From assembly GCF_945859685.1 (NCBI RefSeq), contig NC_079147.1, forward strand, positions 264,420,572 through 264,484,571: 64,000 nt of DNA, written 5' to 3'. Both the position numbers and the translations under genes were made by a program. This DNA comes from Eupeodes corollae (lineage: Eukaryota; Arthropoda; Insecta; Diptera; Syrphidae). Each line of letters starts with the position of its first letter. Positions within the stretch are counted from its first letter, which is position 1. Of this stretch, positions 25,800 through 38,006 are shown one piece after another. The notes under the pieces are model-generated. The model saw only the letters and a program-made list of their open reading frames with translations. It searched no databases and was not told where the DNA came from.

Positions 25800-26166
25800 T
25801 AGTAGACTTGTACAAGAATGCAATCTTTTAGGAATGTAATCTTTATGACTTCAATTCAATGTATTCATTGAATTCACCAAAGGATTTGGGTCTTCAAATT
25901 GATGCCAAAATTTCTCCAATCATTTAACTCAATCAATTGATTTGTAATCATTTGAGACTTTATGCATTCTTTGCATTTACTTGGATTCCTTGCATTCCTT
26001 TCAAGTCTCTGCATTGATTGCATTCAAATGATTGCATAAAAGAATGGTTACAGTATTTTTAATGTCAAATGATTGGTGATTGCAAACAAATCACAATCTT
26101 TAGGTGAAATCAATGAATGCATTCTTTAAGTTCAATTAAATATTGCATTTTTGTACAAGTCTGCTG
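25800..26166. mobile_element. ~365 bp MITE-like element with inverted termini
   Basis: Left end tagtagacttgtacaagaat (25800-) and right end tttttgtacaagtctgctg (to 26166) are inverted: read inward both start YAGYAGACTTGTACAARAATGCAAT. A second inverted match lies inside (tattcattgaattcaccaaa versus the complement of 26100-26125). The interior is full of GCATTC/GCATTG words. The YAG start resembles hAT termini, but the 8 bp flanks do not match. Confidence 0.7.
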
Positions 26167-26459
26167 TCTAAAATGTTACAAATAAAAAGTATTAGAAGTA
26201 TTCCCGAATTGAATTGCAATCATAGCTTTTCACTGTTAAACTTGTGTGCTTCCCTATTTCACAATATTCTTTTCCATTTTTCTAATTTTTTTAATTGATT
26301 TGTTTATTGTTTATTTAACAACATAAAAAGAACTATGTACATATATAATGAAATGTCAATCTAAAAACTGATTTTTATATTTTCAGTTATTTCATCAAAA
26401 CAGGGATGTCAATTCTCAACTACAAATTTTTGACAGCCTTATTTATTTATTTGCAAGCT

Positions 26460-27790
26460 GTTAGCTAAGCGCAACTTTCTTGTAATAGGTTCAATAAGGC
26501 CATAATTTTTATGGTGACGAGGAAGGTGAAAGAGAAGGACATGTATGACGTTCCTTTGATTAGAATTAAGAGAAATAATTTCTAGAAAAAATGGTGATGC
26601 TATGGTATCTGCTATAAGCTAGTGTAAAAAGACTTCACGGCGTTTTTGTATAGTTTGCAAATAAATAAGTTTTAAACAATCTTCATAAGGTGTTAAGAAC
26701 AGATTTTCTCCCCAGCAAGACTGCGAAGTGTAAATCGAAGAAATTTGTCTTGTAGAGATTCAATTCTTTGAGGGTAAGAGTTCTGATGGGGAGACCAGAC
26801 TTGACTAGCATATTCAAGTTGAGGTCTTACAAAAGTGGTGTATAGGGATTTTGTGACAGGGGTTCGATAATTCTTTAGCCTTGTTAATAATATAATCAAA
26901 ATGAGCTCGAAAAATTAACTGAGTGTCACAAATAACTCCTAGCTCGCTTCACCAAGTCTGAAATGAGTAAGATTGAAGTAAGACCGAATCAGATGGATTA
27001 GAAATAACCTTTGGTATTTTGATGTCATCAGCGTAAATAGAGGAATTTGAATTATCAAAGACATTAATAACGTCGCTGACAGTTAAGAAAAATAACAAAG
27101 GACCAACGTGGATCCCTTGAGGGACTCCTAAGTTTGCATAAATAGGATCAGAAAAATAGAATCTGAAAGAAACTCTACATCGGCGGTTCTCATGGTATGA
27201 TCTAAGCCATGAAATTAAAAAGAGCCTATGAGTTTAAACAAATAATTTGGTAACTGATTTTATCAAAGGCTTTACTAAAGTCTATAGTGATAACGTCAAC
27301 ATCATTTCCTTTTAATAATTCGTGTACAATTTTTTCAAAAATGCAGTAAGATTGGTTGTAGTATTTCTGCCTTTTAAGAAGAAAAAATATAGGTCTGCAA
27401 TGGTACAATAGAAAGAGTCGTAGGCAATCCTTTCGTAAAGCTTGGGAATTGAAGAAAGCTTGGATATGGGCCTGCAGTTCATAACATTTTTTTTAGCTGC
27501 TATTTAATTAACAGGGAAAATAAAGGAATCTTTCCAAAGCTTTGGGAAGAAAGCTTGAGAAACGAAAACACAAAACAGTAAACAGCTGTTTATATAGGGA
27601 GGCACTTTTAATGTCTATTAATTGGTAGAAGCGTCTGAGATCAGTAATCAGGTTGTTTTTCACTTTGTCAATGTATTCTAGAAATATTAATTCACAAAGA
27701 GATGAACATCTCCCTGGTTTTTAAATATTTTTTCCACAACGTATTTCTGACATTTTGAAGTATTCGGTAATCTTTATTAAACCAGGGAGT
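26460..27790 (-). mobile_element. Non-LTR retrotransposon remnant (Jockey/CR1-type RT)
   Basis: Minus strand, 5' to 3': DYRILQNVRNTLWKKY near 27770, ISKLSSIPKLYERIAYDSF (27410-27470), RT motif A DFSKAFDKISYQ (27240-27290), GIHVGPLLFFLTVSDVINVF (about 27060-27120) with YADDIKIPKV at 27010-27040, and the C-terminal SLYTTFVRPQLEYASQVWSP (26790-26850) with RIESLQDKFLRFTLR. The catalytic YADD is still readable but the frame is broken several times and the endonuclease is missing or too diverged to see. Dead copy; clade uncertain. Confidence 0.8.
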
Positions 27791-29449
27791 TGAGGAAGAC
27801 ACATTTATACATGGGATATATGGCACGGATTGAATGACACATTGCTAAATAGACATAAAGAAGAATTCCATATTACCTATTGCTTTGGATTTTTCATGAA
27901 AATATCCTCCTCTCATTTCGACAGTTCACAGAATGAAGGTTCTGTATTTTATGTGTTAGTTTGTGATTATTATTAACTGCATAAATTGAAAATAGTAATG
28001 GTCCCAAAAGGAAATCTTGTGGTACTCATGAGTTTACTTAAAGTTAAAAAGGACCGATGCTGCACAATGACCCAAAATTGCTTTCTTTTGCGAACTGCGA
28101 TTGCAACATGTTCAACATTCTGAATTTAATACTTGTGAAACATCAAAAGTTTATAGCTTTGAAGATGATAGCTGGGCAAATAGCGAGGTATTCTAAATTA
28201 AGCTTCTTGTTGGAACTATCTTTAGAAATATAAAATATTAAGTTTAAAAGTTAGTCGACAAATGTGGTTTAAAATGGAAAAAGGGGGGCGTCAAATATTT
28301 TAAATTAAATACCCCATGTAAAGGTCTACAAAATAGATGTATTTTGTCACTCAAACATCAATAAATCAAAGAATTTCTTCTGCCAGGTATCATAATTCTT
28401 TATATTAATAAGAAAGCCACGAGTTAATGCCCTTTCTCTCCCCCACAAGACTGACCTCAATAATTAAAACAGATGCACCAACGCACTACAGAATAATAAG
28501 AACAATTCAAATTCCATGTATTCAAACTAAATTTTCTTAATTTGAGATTTATGAGAAAAGATTGTGTCTGATAAATTCCATAGTTTTTTGCTATGGCAAT
28601 AAAAATAAATCAAGTTCGCCTCCCACTTTGGGAATTGTTGTATGACATTCAAACACCTGCACTGTTGCCTGCGCAGCTGCCTGCACTGGCATATCGTTCA
28701 ATGATCTTAAGGAATTACCGATTAATGTTCGATATATCATTATGTCCCCAAAACACCCCAACAAAATAAAAATAATAAAGATAAAGGTTTCCAATGCATA
28801 CTTTTAGTTCTCCAAATTTTATTTTCTCGAGAAACAAGTTTATTTGAGATTTATATTTTTATTTTTATTTTCCCACTCAAATTATAAATATGCAATGTGA
28901 TTTTCCGCAAAACTGTGGCTGGCTGTGGGAGTTGTTGGAGTTGGAGCCACGCCAAGACTCAAGACCTCAATTCACGAATGTTCGTCGAATAGTCGTATGT
29001 CCTCCACAGTTCCAATTTCCAACCTCCTCCGACTACAACTACACTCTTTAGATGAAATCGTAAGTTGGTTTCGTTTTCATTTTATTAGCAGACGAAACCA
29101 CAACAGTAAGCGAACCAAAACAAAACAAATGTATCTTCAAGATACATATGTGAATTTCACTTAATAATGTTCGGGCCTTAAGGTTTTTAGCAAGTCGACT
29201 TATTTTTCTCTAAGTTAAGTGATTAATGTTATTTTATTTTAATTTTTTTTATTTCACATAGAAAAGAAAATAAATCACAAAGTGTAGCACTTTCCATGGA
29301 ATGTTATAAGATGGAAAAACTATGTGACGCGCCGTAAAGATACACATCGAGTGTCTTTTTTAACTCCACGTCCTCATCCAACAATACTATGCTTCTGAGA
29401 CAAAGAAAATTAATTAGACAAAATTTATGTGGCAGCGGTGGGCGATTGA
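27791..29449. other. AT-rich stretch, no supported gene
   Basis: No transposon protein recognised. Two less AT-rich patches occur (28600-28700 and 28920-29060). The second has a possible acceptor (cctccacag) and donor (atcgtaagt) with one open phase between them, but it is too weak to call an exon. Confidence 0.35.
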
Positions 29450-29510
29450 TTGCGAGGGATTGCCCGCCACCGCTCGATGCAGCCCCAGCCGCCGCCGGCC
29501 GCCGCCGCAG
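29450..29510 (+). CDS. Candidate first coding exon (plus strand)
   Basis: A sharply GC-rich patch in AT-rich surroundings. An ATG at 29477 opens MQPQPPPAAAA and runs into a consensus 5' splice site, CAG|GTATGT, at 29510/29511. The frame is open back to 29450. Pro/Ala/Gln-rich starts coded by GCC/CCG repeats are common in insect regulatory-protein first exons. I do not recognise the protein and see no second exon, so this is a guess from composition plus donor. The same patch is part of a 79-residue minus-strand frame, which I regard as its shadow. Confidence 0.3.
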
Positions 29511-30687
29511 GTATGTTGAGTGATAGTTAGTTGAGCGGGACATCTGATTTGTGATGTCTTGACATGGGTGCTATTGTTGCTTGTTGTTGTTGGGTAATGA
29601 GAAGGTTTTCACTGTATGTGATTTGGCAATCACTGCAAAAAAGATACTTTTACAAGACTGGAGATGGCGCACTGTACAATATACAGTACATGACGTGTGC
29701 CAGGTGAGATATTATTTATTGAAAGGAAAAAGAGTTTAAAAGTACAGCATAAAACATCACGTAGATATATTGAAGTTTTTCTTTTTTCTTCTTTAAAGAA
29801 CGTGCAATGAAAACAAAACAATTCATCAATAATTGTTCGATGAACTCGGCATCCTGTGTTTTTGGTGTTGTGTTGTTTTGTGCTGTGTTGGCATCAAGTG
29901 CACTCGCTTTTTGATGGCAAGGAAGTTGATAATTCCGGCAGTTTTTCTAATAATAATAAATTAATATTCAAATGGTTTTGCCATCGTAGTTGAAACTGAA
30001 AGGTAAAACAACAAACAAAGACAAACGACAATAATAATAACAATAGTTCAGAAGAGTTGACGTTTAAATTAGAAAAACAAAAGCAATTGGTTGAAGTATT
30101 GTTATTCTTTTTTTTTTAGCAAAACGAAGCCTTTATACAACATCCTAATGCTGAAAACAAAAAGTCTAAGTTTATATTATTTTATGAAAAGAAAATTCAA
30201 CAGTAAAGGGTGGTCTGGATATTTTTAAAGCAACATTTTTTGAGTACACTTCCAATACCATTCAAATAGCGATGAACTCTTAAGTGCAATTTGTTGAAAA
30301 CATCTTTCGAACTCAAAGTCGATGTTGAGCCCCTTAATGTTGTTAGTGATCTCGACCTTAAAAAAAAAGTTAAACAAAATCTTTTACAACTTATCATAAG
30401 CTTCTGTTGGGTAAAGTTGCATTTGAATTACATTTTAGACGGAAGCACACAACATGTCAGTTCCGTCAATTTTAAATTATTAAAGAAGTACCACACGATT
30501 CTGTTTTGGGACCACTTTTATTTCACTCTTTTTCGTTTTATATTTCCAGCAATTTGGGCAGCTGCGACTTTTAAATCTTTAGTCTTATGGCATTTGACAA
30601 GTAAGAACTACGCTACTACTTAAAATGGCACGATATGTTAGGTAATGTTAAAGTGGTTGCCCGTGATGGAGTAGGACACACATACAC
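29511..30687. other. AT-rich non-coding stretch
   Basis: No supported gene. If 29450-29510 is an exon this would be the start of its intron. Confidence 0.4.
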
Positions 30688-31795
30688 TGCCGGACAATAG
30701 AATAGTTTCGCAGCTTTTACAAGGGAAAAGGCCTTTTTTCTCTAGAATAGAGCTTTGCAAAAAGCTTTTTTTCTTTTCTAGTATTCTCTCATTATCTTTC
30801 TGTTTACAAGAAAGAGACAAATTAAAATATGTTCTAACGGTAAATTGCAAGCGCATTTTGAAATGAAATTAAAAAAAGAGCATTTCCCATCGGTCAATAG
30901 AATAGGTTCATCTGCTTTAAAGTTAGTTCTGGTTCAGAATTTGCGTATTGGAAATACAATTTTAAGAAAAAATGGGACGAGCACCGCCTTAATTCGGAAG
31001 AAAAATTAAAATCAAACGGTACTCAGAACAAAGTTTAAGCGCGCGTTTATTTGCGAACAAAATTGGAACATCTCAAAATGTTGTGAGCAATTTTTTGAAA
31101 AATAAAGAGAACTATGGGAAGAATACGAAAGGACGCTCAAAAGTTACGGCACCAGCTAAAAGGAGATTGATTGTCTAATTCTTGTCAGTCAACTCCTCAA
31201 ATAAAGACCTCATCTGGAACAACAGCAAGTATTTCCACGGTTAAGAGAGTGATTAGGAGTGCCGCAAACATCAAGCGCATGAAATTGAAGAAGAAGCCTC
31301 CACTTAACCCACAAAGAAAGGAAAATCGGCTTGAATTATGCAGCCGCCACATGTCTTGTAAAAAGGAGGGCAGTTTGTCGTTTTCACGGATGAACAAAAA
31401 TTTAATTCGATGAACGGATTTAATTATTATAACCATGATCTACGAAAAGAAAAATTATTTTTGCTGCGTCATCATACCCGTGAAGGTGGTGCTATACTTT
31501 GGGGTGCAATATCGTATTTTGGAACTATTGAGCTAGAATTTCCATCAACACGAATGACGGTAAATTCATACAAAATCATTTTTGAAAGTGCTTTTCCGAA
31601 ATTCAGTGAAATGTTTGGACCCATTAATGACCTCCCTACTCACCAGACCTATGTAAATATTATTGAGAATGTTTCGGATGGCTCGTCCGTGAAGTCTACA
31701 AGTCTTGGCAACAATTTAAAGACACAAAATCACTAATAACAGCAATAAAACAAGCTTGGAGAAACATTTCTTTAAATTATTTTAAAAAATGTATG
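30688..31795 (+). mobile_element. Tc1-like DNA transposon, 3' truncated and broken
   Basis: Terminal-type sequence cactgccggacaatagaata (30689-) has a related block about 200 bp inside (tcggtcaatagaatag, near 30890), as in Tc1 elements with paired repeats. The transposase follows in pieces: a decayed N-terminal DNA-binding region (30970-31160), KRMKLKKKPPLNPQRKENR (31275-31330), first catalytic block VFTDEQKFN (31377-31405), NYYNHDLRKEKL, GGAILWGAISYFGTIELEF (31485-31545), and the C-terminal block GWLVREVYKSWQQF (31678-31720). The second catalytic Asp region and the DLN.IIENVW block are joined by a deletion, so it is inactive. No right terminus is visible: the LINE remnant at 31795 follows directly. 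Confidence 0.8.
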
Positions 31796-32720
31796 ATTCG
31801 TATACAGCTTTTGCAAATGTGATTTGAGAATACGCCTAGCCACATGGCGTGCTTTCGATTTTAACCGTGCCCGGTTATGTCACCAGATTATTGAGTTTAA
31901 ATGCGATCTGTACAGAGAAAGCAGGTAAAAGTGGTTTTGTGGAAGTAGAAAATGGTGTAGCCTGTGAGCTTTGAAATTTATTCTAAATATTTAAGAATAA
32001 CGAAGTGACCAATGTTGAAGCTTTGAGGCGAATAGCAGAGCTTGCAGCTATTTGTTTTCCAAGTAAATCAGGAGTTGTTAAGTAGAATAGGGTATCCGGT
32101 GCTGCAGATTGGGCTTCGTGCAAAGCTGAACGTTTGACTTTATTAGCATAGCAACGTCATCCTCATAGGCACTTACTCTAAAATGCTCGGAATCCAGACC
32201 AGTTAGAATTTAATTTACCACCTTGATCTAGAGGGAGGGGATAGAACACCATCTTGCAGTGTCCCTGTACTAACGAAGTTTCTAGCAGAAGAGTTGACCA
32301 TTTTTGAGTTAATAATTCTATTAGTCAGCGAATCCTGTACGTAAAGAGAGGTTACTGGAGTTGTGATTGTTAAAAGCAACTTCAATGTCAAGGAAAGGAT
32401 TCATAGTGAACTTTCTATAATTGTGGAGTATTCGGTGATGCGTATTAAGGTGTATAACGCCGTTTCCACCGATTTGCTTTAACATTAAGTATGTTGAGAC
32501 ATAGACAGAACCTTTTGTCAATACTTGGCCTTATTATCTATCAATTCTTAACTCGGAGTGATGATAGGCTTATAGGTCGAAAATGTATAGATCTTTAAGG
32601 CTAACTTGCGAGCATTTTCCTTCTTTAGGTATAAAAACAACTTCCACTTCTCTCTATGCCGAAGGAATATGGATCAGATATACACAGTTGTTAAAAATTG
32701 GAACGATACACGCTTCAAAA
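31795..32720 (-). mobile_element. Non-LTR retrotransposon remnant (R1/LOA-like RT)
   Basis: Minus strand: EVEVVFIPKEGK near 32640, LTKGSVYVSTYLMLKQIGG (32465-32521), motif A LDIEVAFNN (32365-32395), a GTLQDGVLSPL block (32240-32275) standing for GTPQGGVLSPL, and AYEDDVAML (32140-32170) in place of AYADD. The 31810-31920 part matches the LINE at 3890-4690, so these are two pieces of one family. Stops and changed catalytic motifs show it is dead. Confidence 0.8.
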
Positions 32721-35700
32721 ACGGATTGAACGAAACAATCGCTATTTTTCGTACAGTGTTGTACTGAAATTATCTGCCGATATATTTTAGTTTTAGACAT
32801 TTTTTCTTGAGGCGTTGTGAAAGACTTCTTCATTCAATATAATTGATTTTTTTCTAAAAAACACTCGTTTGGAACAGCTTATTTTCAAGGGCTTAGAACA
32901 TTAATATTGTTGTATTAAAAATATTATGAATACGCCCGAAAATGTCATGTTTTTTTAAACAAATGGAGGAAAATTTGTAGCCCCAGAAACTTTACTAAAC
33001 TTTTTATTTATGTATCTTCTTGTATGACTATTAATTACTTTCAAATCAATGATTTGTAGATTTTTAAAAGGAGTTTTCCAATCAAGCGGTAAGAAATAAA
33101 TTGATAAACATCGAAGTTTATTCAACAATTAATCAAAGTCTCTAACAGCTAATTTTATCGAAATTCTTTTTTAAGCTTAACTTCATTTAAATACTGGCCT
33201 TGCACCTATGTATTTAAATGTATTAACTTATCTATCGTACTTCTATAAAACCATCACAATCAATATCAAAAACAATTTCTCAAAAGAAATCCAATTAAAT
33301 TGCAACAAAAATAGTAATAACAACAACATAACAAACTGACAATAATTATTATTACCATATATACCTTTAGAGTAGTCTAAGAAGTAAATAAGACCCAGTG
33401 AGCTCTGTGCGCGCCAATCTGCAGAGATTTACAACTTTTATAGTTTCTTAGGTATATGCCGACATTAAAGTAAAGCTACAATAATACGAGTACAACCTTC
33501 CTTGAGCTATGGAAAAGAAAGCCCCTCAAAACCATTGAAAACAAACCATTTAAACCTCAAAGCCAAAGTCTTTATATCAAAAGTATATCGGATATTGGCA
33601 GTTGTTGGTACTCGTAGATATACCTTGATAACTTGTGTGCAGAAGTTGCATTTAAAAATAATAGCACAGCGGCATAAACTTCCATTCCATTCCATCATCA
33701 TTGATTATACTGAAACTCTAAGCTGATGCCGATGCCGATGAAGTTCATAGACCAAGAAATCAACGATTCAATTTAACCACAATAATGCCAATCGCATCAC
33801 GAAGGGAGAGTGTTTTTTATTGGTTAAACTGACATCGAACCAAAACCACTAAGCCACCGAGCCAGGCCGATATACTACCTCTATAGAGATGCATAACTAT
33901 ATGTACGTATAAGGAATCTCGGTTTGGCATGTCTCGTTCCATCAGAGATGAATGAAACCTGCCGCAAGGTCGCATGATATCGAAGGAAAGTCTTCAAGAG
34001 TCTTCTATCTTAACGAGTATATAATGGAAAAAACAGGTATAGCATTGCAAAGCACATCACAAACTCTATTGATAGATATTTTAGTGGGAATATTCAACAC
34101 TTTTACTCTCTTGAATAAATTTAAAGTAAAATAATGTTGACTTTGCGGGAATTCGAAAAATTGGCCGTAAAGACTTTTAATTAGCCACCAACAAAAATGT
34201 GTACAGCTTTAGAGTTCATACAGTGAAATTGGTTTCGGACTTTTGGAATAAATTACTGATGACAGTGAACTATAGCAAATATAATGAGATTGATTGCAGT
34301 GATAGATCTTTATTGACTGTTTCAAGGAGAGGAGAACACTTTTTGGGGGATTTGTGGAAATTTTAATTGTCTGTGATTATAAATTTGAAACAAAAGCAAC
34401 TTTTAGAAAAAAATAATTATCATTCAAGGTTTAGTAGATGTTTAGTCTCATCGGTCTATCTGCTTGTCTAACTTCTCTAGAATGACAAATGATGACCTTT
34501 TACAACATTGACAGAAATAATAAAAGGTTGTCAAACTGAATCCTGTTGATAAGTTTGTCCGTACGAAACTTCAAATTTATTGTTATGGGTTTTCACTGAA
34601 GGGCTTAACTTTAACCCGAGTAATCTAGCATCAATGCTTCTTCTATGCATAACGCTGTAAAGTCTTGGTAAAATAATAAATATTTTTGTTTACCAATTTT
34701 TCTCACAAATTTAAACAAACAAATATTTAAATCAAACAAACCCAATTCCATTTCGCGCTGAACGTATTCATTAGAAGTCCAATATTTAACTAACTAATGG
34801 CGGTTACAGGGGAGGGGAGGTCGTATGGTCTTGACCCTCCCTGTTAAATAATTTGTTTGTATTTTTGTAGAAATCTCCTCTAATTCAAAACATGGTATTG
34901 AGTTATTATATTTTTAATTATTTTTTTTTTATTTGAAAACAAAATTTGTAGAATTTTACTTCCTACAACTTTGTAGTATTACTTTTAACTGAGAACTAAA
35001 CAAAGAACATTATATGAATCGGAAATTCAGCTCTATTCCAAAAACTTAACACAATTTTATCAACTTTTGGCCAATGGACGATCCTTGAATAAGAGATCGT
35101 AAATTTTATATTAAGTTGCCTTTAAATTCCTGAAACCATCAGCCTTCAATTCCATCTTATTTTTTTTATGCACATAAATAATGAATATTGAAGTGATTTT
35201 TACTTGCGACATACATGAACTATATGGCAAGTATTGCATTCGTAAAAAATTAAGAATCAAACATGACATTATGATGGTAGAAGAGTCAAAAAAAAGTGGG
35301 TCCTCAGACTTTGACCTTCTGTCTGCCTGTCCCGGCTACTACAGCCCTAACCATTGTGTCGATTGAAATTAAGGTTTTCAGCCGATCAGCTTAAGACGTT
35401 TGTTTTCAATACGAACATTTTTTTGGTTTAGAATCGAAAATTCTCTTATTTTTTTTCAAAAATGGGCCGACATGATTCGGCTTCTTTCTAAAAGAAAATT
35501 ATTTTTTTGGAATTGCTCCAGAAATGTCATTTTAATTTTTTTTTTCATTTTTAAAAAAATAATATTTTTTTTACAAAGCTTCATATCTCAGAAAGGCGTG
35601 AACATTTTGAAATGAAATTTAAATGTAAAGTGTATATTTATAAGTCCTAAATAACTGCACATCAAAAATATTTTAAAGACAAAATTTAAAAATTGTATAT

Positions 35701-36629
35701 ATAAAATTTAATTTAAAAAAACCCGCTCTAATGATTCTCGAAAAAAAACTAAGTTAATCTTGGTTTTTTGAGAAATAAAACGGAGTTTAAGCTTTGCATG
35801 TACATTTTTTAATCTAAATCTTAAATATGAAATATTTTTAAACAGGCTTTTTTGACGACATTAGTAGAAAGTTCTAGCGACCCAGTCGTGCATTAAGTTT
35901 CTTCGTAAATTTATTTTCTGTTAAATAAAACTTTTAAGATTTAAACAAAAAATTAAAGACATGTACTTTTTGAAGTGAAGTGAATTTGCTTTAGATGTTC
36001 TAGAAGTGAGATTTAAACACGAGTTTTAAGAATATAAATGTCCCAAAAAAGCAGCAGCGACACTTTTGTTAAACTAACTAACTAACATTTTTCTCCACAA
36101 TTTCTATGTTTTGTTGATTCCTATAAGATCACAATATTTTCTTGCACCTGCTACGAGTAAGCAGACTGATAGCGATAGTAATAATAGACTCCTGAAAATT
36201 AAGTCCAAAAAACTAGGTCAAAAAAGCCACAAAATTCTTGATATTAGATTTATTCTCATTTCTGGATTTTTGAATTTTTTTTAGCGTTCTCGCGTTAATA
36301 GAATAGGCATCAAAACAGAATATATTCATTTTGGAAAAAACTACATTTCAAAACAATTTCTTAGAAAGCAATAAAAAACATAAACCTGTTGAAATCTTAG
36401 AATGTTTTCATATGTAGAGAGTCGACCAAATACAAAAGTTTGACTATGTGTACAATTGCACATTGCTGGACAACAGCGTTCTAAAATAATTTAATAACTA
36501 AAGTTGTCACTTTAGTCCTTGAAATGTGTACATTTAAGGTTAAGATACACATTATGTTATTTAAATTTCGTTAGCTTCCTTAACAGAACATTAAATATCA
36601 TTTTTAAGCGGTGAGTAAAAACTGGTCTA
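32721..36629. other. AT-rich non-coding stretch
   Basis: About 3.9 kb without a supported gene. A slightly GC-richer part at 33390-34040 has no splice-bounded exon that I can defend. 35270-35400 (gaccttctgtctgcctgtcc block) looks like the start of another dispersed repeat, but no second copy lies in the window. A small inverted repeat (acaggggaggg / ccctccctgt) sits at about 34808-34850. Confidence 0.4.
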
Positions 36630-36631
36630 TA

Positions 36632-37996
36632 CAGTTGTGTTCATAAAAATATCAGTGCTCTCTACATAAAATAAAAAGGCCTTCAATATCAACGTTTTAA
36701 TATATTTCATTAAATTTCTAATAACAAACTAAAATATTTTAATCATAAAAACAGAAAATAAGTATTATCGATTTTTTACCGTTAGCTTTTTCACAGTAAA
36801 CAACGTTTTTTAAATATATGGCTGTTCATTAAAATAGCAGTGCATGACAAAGTACTAGATCTATTACGTTAAAAGTAAGAAAAATTGTAATAAGTTATAT
36901 GAAAGTGTACAAATATTGATAGCTTACAATTAGTTCTTTGTTGCATAACCATTGTTTTTTATGATGCTTCGCATCTACGTGGCATCGAGTCCACTAAAAT
37001 CTGACACCTCTCGACTGGTATTGAGTTCCGTGAATCACGCACTGCTTCCCACAACTCTTTCTAATTCATGGATTTTGCTTTATGAATTGCCCAAACCCAA
37101 ACCAACGGCATTTCGTCTTTAGCATAGGGTAACATACCTGCTTAGAGAATTTTCACATAGTCGGTTGCATCCCTTATACCCCCGATAAGATAAATAGGCC
37201 TAACCCCGTAATATTAAAAGCAAGTCCATATCATAATTTTTCCTCCACCATGCTTCACTGTTTTTATAGTGTACCATGGATCGATTTCTGCATTTTAGGG
37301 TCTTGTCACATATTCCCGACGACCTTTATACGCTTTAACAAACTCCATTCTCCTGGCCATATGCCGTTTCGTCAAAAATGGTACCTTGCGTAGACTTTGG
37401 GCTGGTAACTTCGCTTATAAAAGACGTCTTCGTATTGTGACAGGGTTAACAGACAATTGAAGTCCATTTCTTATTTTCCTAGAGCCTATGAAAGAGTTCT
37501 GTTTTGCTAACTGAATATTTTTTTGTCAGTTCTTTCAGTAGTCATCCTTTTTGGGCCTAGTGTTTTCGGTTAATTTAGCCATTTTAAGGCGTTACTGACT
37601 ATTTTTGGTGGGAAACCTGGGATGTCTTGAATATTAAGGTACGTTTTTGCCTCCAAACGCAGTTTTCTAATAAGTTTTCGAATTTCTTCGGTGCAGTGTC
37701 TTGACTGTCTCATTGTTTATTTTTGAACTATTATTTATCAATTTTTTATATGCTAGTATGTTACAAATACTTAAAACTTTATGTAGTAAAATATTCACTT
37801 AACAAAAATAAAAAAAAATTATTTTTTAACACTTTTTAATTATAAAGTAAGTAAGTATAACTTCAAGCTAAAAGCCTCTAATATGAAAACGAAAGACCGT
37901 AACATGGTATTTTTTTTTTGTAAGAATTTCCGTTATTTCAATAATTGACAATCTAATAAAATTTGACCAGCACTGCTATTTTTATGAACACAACTG
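36632..37996 (-). mobile_element. Tc1-like transposon with TIRs and TA duplication
   Basis: The two ends are inverted copies: cagttgtgttcataaaaata (36632-) and, complemented from 37996, the same 20 bases followed by gcagtgct; one mismatch in 28. TA flanks both ends (36630-36631, 37997-37998), the normal Tc1/mariner target duplication. A related block (tgttcattaaaatagcagtg, 36823-36842) lies about 190 bp inside the left end, as in IR/DR Tc1 elements. The only coding trace is the decayed transposase on the minus strand. Confidence 0.88.
36950..37713 (-). pseudogene. Decayed Tc1-like transposase
   Basis: Starts at an ATG (37713) with MRQSRHCTEEIRKLIRKLRL, a Tc1 N-terminal DNA-binding region. 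Then, with stops and shifts: PGFPPKIVSNALKWL, VKHGGGKIMIW-like (about 37235-37265), LPYAKDEMPLVWVW (about 37090-37135), and the C-terminal ELWEAVRDSRNSIPVERCQ and LVDSMPRRCEA (36965-37060). Right after LPYAKDEMPLVWVW the frame jumps to the C-terminal block, so the second and third catalytic acidic residues have been deleted. Inactive; at best the element could be mobilised from outside. Confidence 0.82.
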
Positions 37997-38006
37997 TATA
38001 TGTTAA

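Noticed and set aside
28925..29164. Possible exon bounded by cctccacag and atcgtaagt
   Set aside because: The donor matches, but the acceptor tract is poor, two of three phases are closed and the peptide has no recognisable feature.
29304..29543. 79-residue minus-strand frame with Ala/Gly-rich start
   Set aside because: The Ala/Gly stretch is the complement of the plus-strand GCC/CCG patch; no donor or acceptor supports it on the minus strand.
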